Source: an uncultured Candidatus Melainabacteria bacterium (GTDB lineage: Bacteria; Cyanobacteriota; Vampirovibrionia; LMEP-6097). From it: 26,908 bases of DNA. The translations under genes were made by a program, and so were the position numbers. A model generated the notes under the pieces. It was not told where the DNA came from and did no database searches. It saw only the letters and a list, made by a program, of their open reading frames with translations. Positions 14,491-22,299 of this stretch are shown here, piece by piece. The stretch lies in the NCBI GenBank assembly GCA_937927525.1, contig CALBDR010000450.1:1-26908 (forward strand). Reading direction: 5' to 3'. Each line of letters starts with the position of its first letter. The stretch's first letter is position 1.

Positions 14491-15349
14491 CTTTATTATC
14501 TAATTTTATTACTAATTCATTAATCTGTTCTAAAGTAAGTGTTTCCCCTCGTAATTTAGGGTCTAAATCTAAAAAATCTATTTCTTCCTTACTGTATCCA
14601 GCAGCTTTTAGAGAGTTTGACAAAACTTTTCTTCGATTAGCAAAAATAGCTTTTATAAATCTTCTAAGCTGTTTAGGATTAGGAGCTTCAACTCTAGGTT
14701 TATCTCTTAGAGCAAGCTTAATAAAAGCTGAAGTAACTTTAGGAGCAGGTTGAAAACACTCAGCCTCTACAGTAAATAAATACTCTGGAACTGTATAGTA
14801 ATTAGCAAACAAAGTGACAGCTGAATAATCCTTTACACCTGGTTCTGCACTTAATCTTTCAGCATATTCTTTCTGCACTAAAATATAAATATCTGAAATA
14901 TATTCTTTATTCTCACTAGGAAAACCTATTTCACCTAAAAGGTGAATCAAAATCTTAGTCGTGATTTGATACGGAATATTAGCTACAACTTTTATTTTCC
15001 CAGGCTGTAAATGCTCTTCAGGAATAAGATCCTTTAAATTAGTTTGTAAAACATCAGCATTTTTATAGCTAAAATTAGAATTAAGTTTCGATAGAATCTC
15101 TAAATGAGTACAAGCGTTACTATCTAACTCAATAGCATATAAGTGCTTAACCTCTGGAATTAGTCTTTCCGTAAGAAAACCTATTCCAGCCCCTATCTCC
15201 AAAACAATATCATCTTTAGATAAATCACTAACTTTAATAATAGAATCGTGGATATACTCATCAACTAAAAAGTTTTGTCCTAAAGATTTTTGTTTAGAGT
15301 AGCGCTTGGCTCTTTCAGCTAAGGATAAATTAGATGCTTCACTAGTCAT
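14483..15349 (-). CDS. rsmA: 16S rRNA (adenine-N6,N6)-dimethyltransferase RsmA (KsgA)
   Basis: A 288-residue methyltransferase that dimethylates two adjacent adenines in the 3'-terminal helix of 16S rRNA (A1518 and A1519 in E. coli numbering). It has the KsgA opening KSLGQNFLVD (21-30), the AdoMet motif EIGAGIGFLT (51-60), the catalytic NIPY (124-127; the usual motif is NLPY), and FQPAPKVTSAF later, typical of KsgA/Dim1. The C-terminal helical domain is complete. It starts 1 nt after the stop of the glutaredoxin gene and overlaps the RDD gene by 8 nt, so all three should be co-transcribed from the promoter near 15630. Confidence 0.95.
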   Translation of the reverse strand: MTSEASNLSLAERAKRYSKQKSLGQNFLVDEYIHDSIIKVSDLSKDDIVLEIGAGIGFLTERLIPEVKHLYAIELDSNACTHLEILSKLNSNFSYKNADVLQTNLKDLIPEEHLQPGKIKVVANIPYQITTKILIHLLGEIGFPSENKEYISDIYILVQKEYAERLSAEPGVKDYSAVTLFANYYTVPEYLFTVEAECFQPAPKVTSAFIKLALRDKPRVEAPNPKQLRRFIKAIFANRRKVLSNSLKAAGYSKEEIDFLDLDPKLRGETLTLEQINELVIKLDNKDA

Positions 15350-15350
15350 C

Positions 15351-15620
15351 TTAAGAAACTAATTCGTCAAGTTTGCCAGCATCATTTAATGCATAAAGGT
15401 CATCACAACCCCCAATTGACTCGCCAGCAATAAAAACTTGAGGTACAGATCTACGGTTACCTTTAGTTTTCTTCGCCATCTCATCACGAGCAGCTTCGTC
15501 ACCATCAACTTTAACCTGTTCATACTTAAAACCCTTTTCGTTTAAGAGAGCTAAAGCTCTTTGACAAAATGGGCATGTATCCCAAGTATAAATAAGTATG
15601 TCCTTGTTCTGTACTACCAT
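15351..15620 (-). CDS. grxC: Glutaredoxin 3 (GrxC-type)
   Basis: An 89-residue thiol-disulfide oxidoreductase with the dithiol active site CPFC (16-19), the cis-proline loop SVPQVFI and the GGCDDL glutathione-binding turn. An in-frame ATG further upstream (15680) would add 20 residues with no match to the family and would start before the predicted promoter, so the ATG at 15620 is preferred; this gives the normal GrxC length. It is the first gene of the grxC-rsmA-RDD operon and diverges from the glutamate-synthase-like gene. Confidence 0.9.
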   Translation of the reverse strand: MVVQNKDILIYTWDTCPFCQRALALLNEKGFKYEQVKVDGDEAARDEMAKKTKGNRRSVPQVFIAGESIGGCDDLYALNDAGKLDELVS

Positions 15621-15628
15621 AAGTTTTA

Positions 15629-15634
15629 ATGATA
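15629..15634 (-). promoter_or_regulatory. Possible -10 of the grxC operon
   Basis: TATCAT (15634-15629, leftward) lies 8 nt before the ATG at 15620, the same spacing as at the better promoters in this window. No TTG-type -35 is visible, so this rests on the -10 and its position alone. Confidence 0.35.
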
Positions 15635-15661
15635 AAACATTAGTGAGGGTAAATATATAAT

Positions 15662-17185
15662 ATGGAAGAATTAATTTCACATTTTTTCAGCTTTTTTAAA
15701 CATACACTTAAATTTTTAAATCACTACTCAGGTCTCCTAATGATGGGAACACCTGTTCTAGTGATAATTGCGGCATTTATATACGATGTTAATCAAAAAA
15801 AGCACACTATTAGAAGGAACTTTCCAGTAATTGGAATAGCTAGATACTTTTTAGAGCTAATAGGACCAGAGTTGAGACAGTATCTTTTCCATGATGAAAG
15901 ATCTGACCGTCCTATACCAAGATATATCAGATCATGGGTCTACGCCCACTCTAAAAAACAATTAGGAACCGTAGCTTTCGGAACTAAAAAAGACATAGAT
16001 AAACCAGGAACCTTACTTATTAGACACAGTGCTTTTCCTAAAAACATCGATGAAAAATCATACCCCTCAGATCATCGCCTAGTAATCGGCTCAAAGAGAA
16101 GAAAACCTTATTTAGCTTCTAGATTTAACATCGCTGGAATGTCTTATGGTGCGCTCGGAAAAAACGCCATTCAGGCGCTATCAAACGGTGCAAAATTAGC
16201 AGAATGTTACCACAATACTGGTGAAGGTGGAGTTTCTTCATATCACTTAGATAGTGGCGCTAACTTAGTAGTACAAATCGGAACTGCTAAATTCGGTGTC
16301 AGAGACAAGGAAGGCAACTTCTCAGAAGAAAAGTTTTTAGAGCTTGCAAAACAAGACAACGTAAAAATGTTTGAGATTAAAATCTCCCAGGGAGCGAAAC
16401 CTGGAAAAGGTGGAGTTCTTCCTAAAGAGAAAATCAGTGAAGAAATCGCTGAAATTCGTGGAATTGAAATGGGTGAAGATGTAATTTCTCCTCCTGCCCA
16501 TAAAGAATGGGAAGATGAGTATGGACTTTTAAAATGGATAGATTACTTACAAAAATTATCTGGAAAACCTGTGGGTATAAAGTTTTGCTTAGGTAGAAAG
16601 AGATTTATCAATCACTTAATAAAAGCGATGCGAGAAACTAAAATCATGCCAGATTTTATCTCTGTAGATGGCGCCGAAGGCGCTACTGGAGCTGCACCAC
16701 TTGCTCACACTGACTATCTAGGTTATCCATTAAAAGATGCCATTATGTTTATCGATAATAAACTAAGAGATAGTGGTCTTAGAGAAGAAATAAAACTTAA
16801 CGCTTCGGGGAAAATCATAACTGGAGCTGACCTTGCAATTATCATCGCCCTTGGGGCTGACATGGCTTCTGGAGCTAGAGGCTTTATGCTCAGCATTGGT
16901 TGTATACATGCTCTTAAATGTAATACTAACCACTGCCCAGCGGGAATCGCAACCCATGATCCATGGCTTCAAAGAGGTTTAGTCATAGAAACTAAAATCT
17001 CACGTGTACCTAATTATCACCACGCGGTTTTACATGAATTTACGAGCTTACTACATGCCTGTGGCTATGAAAAACCAGAAGATTTAAAACGAGAAGATGT
17101 TATGAAAGTAGTAGATTTTCATAAAATTATTCCTATGAATGAAATAGTTCCTCAACCACCGCTTAAGGCTTGTAAGCAAGCTTAA
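15662..17185 (+). CDS. FMN-binding glutamate synthase-like protein (GltB-C type)
   Basis: A 507-residue protein with an N-terminal membrane helix (about 22-42) and the synthase domain of glutamate synthase: RRNFPVIG, AGMSYGALG, TGEGGVSSYH, the FMN-site stretch SVDGAEGATGAAP and the [3Fe-4S] motif C-X5-C-X4-C (Cys414, Cys420, Cys425) followed by PAGIATHDP. The glutaminase domain of full GltB is absent, as in the archaeal-type and stand-alone homologues, whose real substrate is uncertain. The start is doubtful: a TATAAT touches the ATG at 15662, so a transcript from it would have to use a later start such as ATG 15740 or 15743, which would still keep the membrane helix. The 3' end forms a hairpin with the next promoter (17164-17184). 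Confidence 0.9.
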   Translation: MEELISHFFSFFKHTLKFLNHYSGLLMMGTPVLVIIAAFIYDVNQKKHTIRRNFPVIGIARYFLELIGPELRQYLFHDERSDRPIPRYIRSWVYAHSKKQLGTVAFGTKKDIDKPGTLLIRHSAFPKNIDEKSYPSDHRLVIGSKRRKPYLASRFNIAGMSYGALGKNAIQALSNGAKLAECYHNTGEGGVSSYHLDSGANLVVQIGTAKFGVRDKEGNFSEEKFLELAKQDNVKMFEIKISQGAKPGKGGVLPKEKISEEIAEIRGIEMGEDVISPPAHKEWEDEYGLLKWIDYLQKLSGKPVGIKFCLGRKRFINHLIKAMRETKIMPDFISVDGAEGATGAAPLAHTDYLGYPLKDAIMFIDNKLRDSGLREEIKLNASGKIITGADLAIIIALGADMASGARGFMLSIGCIHALKCNTNHCPAGIATHDPWLQRGLVIETKISRVPNYHHAVLHEFTSLLHACGYEKPEDLKREDVMKVVDFHKIIPMNEIVPQPPLKACKQA

Positions 17186-17198
17186 CTTGCTATATGAT
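17170..17198 (+). promoter_or_regulatory. Sigma70-type promoter of the first AAA_14 ATPase
   Basis: -35 TTGTAA (17170-17175), 17-nt spacer, -10 TATGAT (17193-17198). The predicted start near 17205 rules out the ATG at 17194 and supports that at 17230. The -35 overlaps the end of the upstream gene and lies in an imperfect inverted repeat (17164-17184, arms TAAGGCTTG and CAAGCTTA). Confidence 0.55.
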
Positions 17199-17229
17199 AT
17201 TTAAAAGTCAAACTTTAGTATTTCATACC

Positions 17230-18450
17230 ATGGTAAATCGCAATCAAATTTCTAAAATCAAAGAATTATTGGCAAACTTTCCCTGTGTGGTACTACTCGG
17301 CGCAAGACAAGTGGGTAAATCTACAATATTAAAACAATTATTTCCTAAAGCCAAAATCTACGACCTTGAAAAAGAAATTGATTTCAATCGTATTAATAAC
17401 AATCCAGATTTATTTTTTAATGAAATAGAAACTAAACCCATAATCATAGATGAAGCACAGTTAAGTAATAATCTATTTAAATCTTTAAGAGTTGCTATAG
17501 ATAGTGAGCGAGAACAAACTGGACAATTTTTGCTTACAGGTTCAAGTTCACCTGAACTACTTAAAAACATCAGTGAATCCCTGGCTGGAAGAGTAGCCAT
17601 CATGGAAATACCTTCACTTGGCATTAATGAAGCCTACGAAATTAAAGAGTCAAAATTCGCAGAAAGAATAGAAGATTTAAGTAAATTAAAAAAATTAAAA
17701 CCTAATCTAGAAAGAAAACAACTCGACGAGTTTAATTTCTATGGATCCTATCCAGAACCTTTTCTGAAAAGAAAAAATACTCTTTTTTATGATGAATGGT
17801 ATGAAAACTATGTCAAAACATACATTGAAAGAGATATTAGGTCACTATTCCCGACTTTAAACCTGCAAGCATTCAAGAGATTTTTTACTATGCTTGCCTA
17901 CTCTTCAGGAGAATTAATCAATGCTTCTAACTTCGCTAGATCCCTAGACGTCTCCCAACCAACTATAAAAAAGTACTTGGAAATAGCTGAAGGTACTTTT
18001 ACATGGAGAAGTTTGAATTGTTACGACAAAAATACTAAAAAGCGTCTAGTAAAAACCCCTAGAGGGCATCTACGCGACATCGGTTTAATAAATTACTTTT
18101 TAAATATAGGATCTATTGAAAATTTAAAATCACACCCACACTATGGCAGGATTTGGGAAAGCTTTATAATAGAAGAAATTATCAAGTCTATTTCTAATCA
18201 CCACAGTAGAGTCAAATTTTATTTTTACCGTACCCATAATCAATCAGAGATTGATTTAATCATCGAAACAAAAAATTCTCTTATACCTATAGAAATTAAG
18301 TCTGGTTCAAATACTGATATTCGAAAATTACAAAGTCTAAGTAATTTTATAGAAGAACAAAAATGTCCTTATGGAATATTAATAAATAAGGGTGAAGAAA
18401 TCTTTATGCTCAGTGAAAATATTATTCAAATTCCAGCGACATATTTATAG
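17230..18450 (+). CDS. AAA_14/DUF4143 ATPase, tandem copy 1
   Basis: A 406-residue ATPase with Walker A GARQVGKST (24-32), Walker B IIIDEAQ (71-77) and the sensor-like TGSSSPELL, then the DUF4143 half with FYGSYPEPF, TYIERDIRSLFP and a winged-helix-like stretch (SLDVSQPTIKKYLEIAEGT). Near the C-terminus EIDLII-x-PIEIKSG places Asp342 and Glu355-x-Lys357 as in the PD-(D/E)XK nuclease fold. Such proteins are common in bacteria and archaea and their role is unsettled. The start at 17230 is chosen over ATG 17194 by alignment with copy 2 (MVNRNQ against MLKREL) and by the promoter. The following 130 bp contain no evident terminator. Confidence 0.88.
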   Translation: MVNRNQISKIKELLANFPCVVLLGARQVGKSTILKQLFPKAKIYDLEKEIDFNRINNNPDLFFNEIETKPIIIDEAQLSNNLFKSLRVAIDSEREQTGQFLLTGSSSPELLKNISESLAGRVAIMEIPSLGINEAYEIKESKFAERIEDLSKLKKLKPNLERKQLDEFNFYGSYPEPFLKRKNTLFYDEWYENYVKTYIERDIRSLFPTLNLQAFKRFFTMLAYSSGELINASNFARSLDVSQPTIKKYLEIAEGTFTWRSLNCYDKNTKKRLVKTPRGHLRDIGLINYFLNIGSIENLKSHPHYGRIWESFIIEEIIKSISNHHSRVKFYFYRTHNQSEIDLIIETKNSLIPIEIKSGSNTDIRKLQSLSNFIEEQKCPYGILINKGEEIFMLSENIIQIPATYL

Positions 18451-18582
18451 TTTAAAAGACTAAATATATAGTATAGTGGTATCTTTAGGTTTTATTACCT
18501 TAATTCAAGCCAATTTAAAAATTTATTTCCTTCACACACAACAACCAAGATATTCCAAATGCTATACTTAGATTATCTTGGT

Positions 18583-19800
18583 ATGCTGAAAAGAGAATTA
18601 GAAAAAACCATAAAATCTTACCTATCTAAATTCCCTTGTGTTGTACTTATAGGTGCAAGGCAAGTAGGTAAAAGTACATTAATGAAGAAAGTACTGCCTG
18701 ATGCAAAATTCTTTGATCTTGAAGATCTTGAGGATTATGACTATATAAGCTCTGATCCTAAACTATTTTTAAATACACAAAAAAAAGCCTTAGCCATCGA
18801 TGAGGCGCAATTATGCCCCGCCTTATTTCAAGCTCTAAGAGTAAAAATAGATGAAAATAGATCTAACTATGGTCAATATCTACTCAGTGGTTCTAGTTCA
18901 CCACACTTACTTAATAGTATTAGTGAATCTTTAGCAGGTAGAGTCGCAATTATAGAAGTTCCTTGCTTGACTTGGAATGAAGCTATAGAGAGAGAAAAAT
19001 CAGAATTCTACTCTTGCATTGAAACTCCAAGTAATCTAAATGAATTAAAAGCCAATTATAATCTCGATGAGTTATTTGAAATGTGTTTCTATGGATTATA
19101 TCCAGAACCTTTTATAAGAAGGGAAGATAAAGAATTTTATAGAGTCTGGCAGGAAAATTATTTTAAAACCTATATAGAAAGAGACATTAGATCTTTATTC
19201 CCTAATCTTGAACTTGAAAGTTATCGAAGATTAATTATGATGCTATGTCATAGCTCTGGGGACACAATCAAATACTCTCAATTCGCTTCATCACTAGGAA
19301 TATCAGAACCAAGCGTCAAAAAATATTTAGAAATAGCCGAGGGCACTTTTATCTGGTCCAAGCTTAAAGCTTTTGATAAAAATTCCAAAAAACGCTTAAT
19401 TAAAATGCCCAAAGGCTATCTAAAAGACACGGTTTTGATTAACTATATTAATAAGTTTGATGAAATCGAACAGATGATGAGTAAAGCAAATTTTGGTTTA
19501 ATCTGGGAAGGTTTTATCATTGAACAAATTAGAAAAAATCTTGCAAATACTGCTTCAAGAGCGAGTTACTTTTACTATAGAACTCAAAATCAAGCTGAAA
19601 TTGACCTTGTGATTGAAACATCTAAATCTTTAATTCCGATAGAAATCAAAACTAGCTCAAGTTTTAAAAAAGAACATATAAATAACCTTAATAAATTTAT
19701 TGAAGAATTCAAGTCTAGTCATGGATTCTTAATTAATAATGGCTCAGAAATCAGACAGTTATCAGATAAAATATATCAGATACCTTCAGTGTTTTTATAG
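18583..19800 (+). CDS. AAA_14/DUF4143 ATPase, tandem copy 2
   Basis: A 405-residue paralogue of the preceding gene, alignable from end to end: GARQVGKST, AIDEAQL, SGSSSPHLL, FYGLYPEPF, TYIERDIRSLFP, KKYLEIAEGTF, and the nuclease-like EIDLVI-x-PIEIKT with Asp341 and Glu354-x-Lys356. All ATPase and nuclease-like residues are kept in both copies, so both should be active; divergence is spread over the helical parts. The ATG at 18583 is preferred to the in-frame ATG at 18559 because it matches the start of copy 1; a TATACT at 18563-18568 would also exclude the earlier start. No Shine-Dalgarno sequence is seen. Confidence 0.87.
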   Translation: MLKRELEKTIKSYLSKFPCVVLIGARQVGKSTLMKKVLPDAKFFDLEDLEDYDYISSDPKLFLNTQKKALAIDEAQLCPALFQALRVKIDENRSNYGQYLLSGSSSPHLLNSISESLAGRVAIIEVPCLTWNEAIEREKSEFYSCIETPSNLNELKANYNLDELFEMCFYGLYPEPFIRREDKEFYRVWQENYFKTYIERDIRSLFPNLELESYRRLIMMLCHSSGDTIKYSQFASSLGISEPSVKKYLEIAEGTFIWSKLKAFDKNSKKRLIKMPKGYLKDTVLINYINKFDEIEQMMSKANFGLIWEGFIIEQIRKNLANTASRASYFYYRTQNQAEIDLVIETSKSLIPIEIKTSSSFKKEHINNLNKFIEEFKSSHGFLINNGSEIRQLSDKIYQIPSVFL

Positions 19801-19844
19801 TATGTCTTTTTTGATTTTTAGGTCTTTGTTAGCTCAAGCTAATT

Positions 19845-19870
19845 CTCAAAGGCATGGCTTTGAGTTTATT
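19845..19870 (+). terminator. Probable terminator after the second AAA_14 ATPase
   Basis: CTCAAAG (19845-19851), 6-nt loop GCATGG, CTTTGAG (19858-19864), then TTTATT. The stem is perfect but the T-run is short. A smaller repeat TTAGCT-CA-AGCTAA (19829-19842) precedes it. Confidence 0.45.
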
Positions 19871-19881
19871 ACCATAAGAAT

Positions 19882-19890
19882 TGATAAAAT
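19882..19890 (+). promoter_or_regulatory. Extended -10 promoter of the phosphorylase gene, near-leaderless
   Basis: TGA followed by TAAAAT (19885-19890) lies 7 nt before the ATG at 19898. A TTGAGT at 19860-19865 is a weak -35 at 19-nt spacing. A second hexamer TATAAT (19890-19895) is too close to the ATG to serve this start. Confidence 0.5.
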
Positions 19891-19897
19891 ATAATCC

Positions 19898-21358
19898 ATG
19901 CCAAACAACAAAGTTCAACTAATAACTTACCCAGACTCACTTGGAGGAAATCTAGAAAAACTTGAACTAGTTATGGATAAGTATTTAAAGGATTATATCC
20001 ATGGAATTCATATATTACCTTTCTTTCCATCCTCTGCGGATAGAGGTTTTGCACCGATAGATTATAAAAAAGTAGAAGAAAGTTTTGGTGATTGGGAAAA
20101 CATAAAATCATTAGGTGAAAAATATGAGCTTATGGCTGACTTTATGGTCAACCATGTCTCCGCTCAATCACTAGCTTTTAAAGATTACTTAGAAAAAGGT
20201 GAAGACTCAGAATATGCTGAAATGTTTATCCCTATTGAAAAATTCTGGGCAGATGGAGTTTTACCAAATAAAGATCTGAAAAAAATCTTTTTAAGAAAGC
20301 CTGATACACCTTTTACTGAATTTAGAGTAGGAAAAAATCAAGAACAAAAACAGATCTGGACAACTTTCGGTGAAGAGCAAATCGATATAGATATCAACAC
20401 TCCCAAAACTAAAGAATATATTGAAGATACTTTAAAGTTCCTGGCTTCTCAAAACATTTCACAGATACGCTTAGACGCATTTGCATATACTACTAAAAAA
20501 GCTGGTACTAGTTGTTTTTTTAACACCCCTGAGTTATTTGATATTTTGAATTGGGTCGAAAATATAGCCTCTAAAAATAATCTTTCACTACTACCAGAGG
20601 TACATACAGATTATGAAAGACAGTTAAATATAGCTGAAAACGGTTACTGGGTTTATGACTTTAATTTACCTTTTTTAGTTATTCACGCATTGGAAAAAGC
20701 TGATAAAACATATCTAGAAAACTGGCTAAAAATCTGCCCTAAAAAGCAGTACACTACATTAGATACTCATGATGGAATACCTGTTCAACCTGATATTACA
20801 GGTTTAATTCCAGTCTCAGAAGCTAAAGAAATAAGTGAGCTACTAATAAATCGTGGAGCTAATATCAACCAAGTATTAAAGAAAAAGGGTGAAGAACTGG
20901 ATTTTGACGTTCATCAAATAAACTGTACTTATTACTCAGCACTTGAGGAAAATAATCAGAAGTATTTAGCAGCTCGACTAATCCAACTTTTCAGCCCCGG
21001 AATTCCACAAATCTATTACACCGGTTTACTAGCTGGAAAAAATGACCAGCAAAGATACCAAGAAACTGGAGTCGGCAGAGAAGTTAATCGCCATAACTAT
21101 AGCATCGAAGAAATAGAGCAAGAAATTAAAAAGCCTCTAGTAATTGAATTTTTAAACTTAATTAAATTTAGAAATGAATGTCCAGCTTTTAATGGAAATT
21201 TCAAAATCATCGAAGCAGATGAAAAAGAATTAATCCATATCAAATGGGAAAATGAAAAAGATTATGCTGAATTAAAGCTAAATCTAAGCAGCTTTAACTA
21301 CGAAATTCTTTCAAATTATGATCTAAAAACTCCAAGTCTATGCATAAGTCCTAAATAA
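19898..21358 (+). CDS. GH13_18 sucrose-type phosphorylase, probably for sucrose 6F-phosphate
   Basis: A 486-residue glucosyl phosphorylase close to sucrose phosphorylase along its whole length: KVQLITYPDSLG (5-16), GIHILPFFPSSADRGF, VNHVSA, IRLDA (190-194) with nucleophile Asp193, PEVHTDY with acid/base Glu234, and LDTHDGI with transition-state Asp292. It lacks a signal peptide, so it acts in the cytoplasm, splitting a sucrose-like glucoside with phosphate to give glucose 1-phosphate. Two acceptor-site positions differ from bifidobacterial sucrose phosphorylase: Arg133 replaces Pro134 and His339 replaces Tyr344. As I recall, Arg and His at these places mark the sucrose 6F-phosphate phosphorylases. 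No transporter or fructokinase is adjacent. The family is firm; the substrate is inferred. Confidence 0.88.
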   Translation: MPNNKVQLITYPDSLGGNLEKLELVMDKYLKDYIHGIHILPFFPSSADRGFAPIDYKKVEESFGDWENIKSLGEKYELMADFMVNHVSAQSLAFKDYLEKGEDSEYAEMFIPIEKFWADGVLPNKDLKKIFLRKPDTPFTEFRVGKNQEQKQIWTTFGEEQIDIDINTPKTKEYIEDTLKFLASQNISQIRLDAFAYTTKKAGTSCFFNTPELFDILNWVENIASKNNLSLLPEVHTDYERQLNIAENGYWVYDFNLPFLVIHALEKADKTYLENWLKICPKKQYTTLDTHDGIPVQPDITGLIPVSEAKEISELLINRGANINQVLKKKGEELDFDVHQINCTYYSALEENNQKYLAARLIQLFSPGIPQIYYTGLLAGKNDQQRYQETGVGREVNRHNYSIEEIEQEIKKPLVIEFLNLIKFRNECPAFNGNFKIIEADEKELIHIKWENEKDYAELKLNLSSFNYEILSNYDLKTPSLCISPK

Positions 21359-21360
21359 GC

Positions 21361-21366
21361 TAAAAT
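21361..21366 (+). promoter_or_regulatory. Possible -10 of the DUF58 gene
   Basis: TAAAAT lies 6 nt before the GTG start at 21373, matching the spacing of other leaderless candidates. No convincing -35 is seen, and the gene could instead be read through from the phosphorylase gene 14 nt upstream. Confidence 0.35.
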
Positions 21367-21372
21367 ATTCCT

Positions 21373-22299
21373 GTGGCTCTTATAGACAAAAGTTTAATAA
21401 GCCAAATCAAAAAGATTCTCCTCAAAAGTGACAGGCTTGCAAGCCAAATACTAGCAGGAGAATATAAATCTGCTTTTAAAGGCACTGGACTGAATTTCGA
21501 CTCGATTCGAGAATATCAATACGGTGATGAAATAAAAAATATTGATTGGAAGGTTACAGCAAGAACGCAAGAACCTTATATCAGAACCTATAAAGAAGAA
21601 AGACAAATCACTATGATGTTAATCATAGATTTAAGTGCCTCAAACAATTTCGGGACAGCCAAAAAGTCGAAAAAAGAATTAGTCATAGAACTTGCTTCGG
21701 TACTAGCCTTCTTAGCAATAAAAAACAACGACAAAGTTGGGTTAATAATAGTTACCGATGAGATAGAATATTTAGTCCCTCCAAAACAAGGTAAAGCTCA
21801 TATCTTTAAATTAATTAAAGACCTACTAACTTTCAAAACCAAGTCTAAAAAAACTAACATTAAAAAAGCTTTACAGGATGCTATTAAAGTTATTCCTAGA
21901 AACTCTATCGTGTTCTTCATATCTGACTTCATTGATGAAAATATTTCAGAAGCAAAAGAAAAAAACAAAAAAACTAATTTAGCCTATGAACAAGAATTAA
22001 AAATCCTTAGAAAAACTCAAGACATAATTCTAATCTCTGTAAGAGATAAGCGTGAATTTAAATTACCGAACATCGGCTTTATTGAGATTGGAGACCCAGA
22101 AACTGGACAGAAACAACTACTTAATTTAAATCGAAGCTCTGTCAGAACTAATTTTTTCAACTCACAAAAATCTTACCAACAAAACATCAAAAACTCTCTT
22201 AAACACTTAGGAGTAGATTTTTTAGAAATCATAAATGGTAATTCTTACATAAATGATTTACTAAAATTATTTTTAAGAAGAGAAAAAAGAAATCATTAA
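21373..22299 (+). CDS. DUF58 protein with von Willebrand A-like fold
   Basis: A 308-residue soluble protein starting at GTG. It has the DUF58 signature REYQYGDEIKNIDWKVTAR (46-64) and a VWA-like fold with a MIDAS-type DLSAS (86-90) and later VFFISDF. DUF58 proteins are usually encoded directly after a MoxR ATPase, which is thought to act on them; here the only MoxR gene in view is at 9531-10595 on the other strand. The gene ends exactly where the first sulfotransferase gene begins, so these are probably co-transcribed. Function beyond the family is unknown. Confidence 0.9.
   Translation: MALIDKSLISQIKKILLKSDRLASQILAGEYKSAFKGTGLNFDSIREYQYGDEIKNIDWKVTARTQEPYIRTYKEERQITMMLIIDLSASNNFGTAKKSKKELVIELASVLAFLAIKNNDKVGLIIVTDEIEYLVPPKQGKAHIFKLIKDLLTFKTKSKKTNIKKALQDAIKVIPRNSIVFFISDFIDENISEAKEKNKKTNLAYEQELKILRKTQDIILISVRDKREFKLPNIGFIEIGDPETGQKQLLNLNRSSVRTNFFNSQKSYQQNIKNSLKHLGVDFLEIINGNSYINDLLKLFLRREKRNH

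Noticed and set aside
18451..18558. Possible terminator between the two AAA_14 genes (AGGT-TTTATT-ACCT near 18487-18500)
   Set aside because: Stem is only 4 bp and no T-run follows.
19881..19892. Shared 12-mer TTGATAAAATAT with 10746-10757 as a regulator site
   Set aside because: It is explained by both being extended -10 elements (TGA-TAAAAT) in AT-rich sequence.
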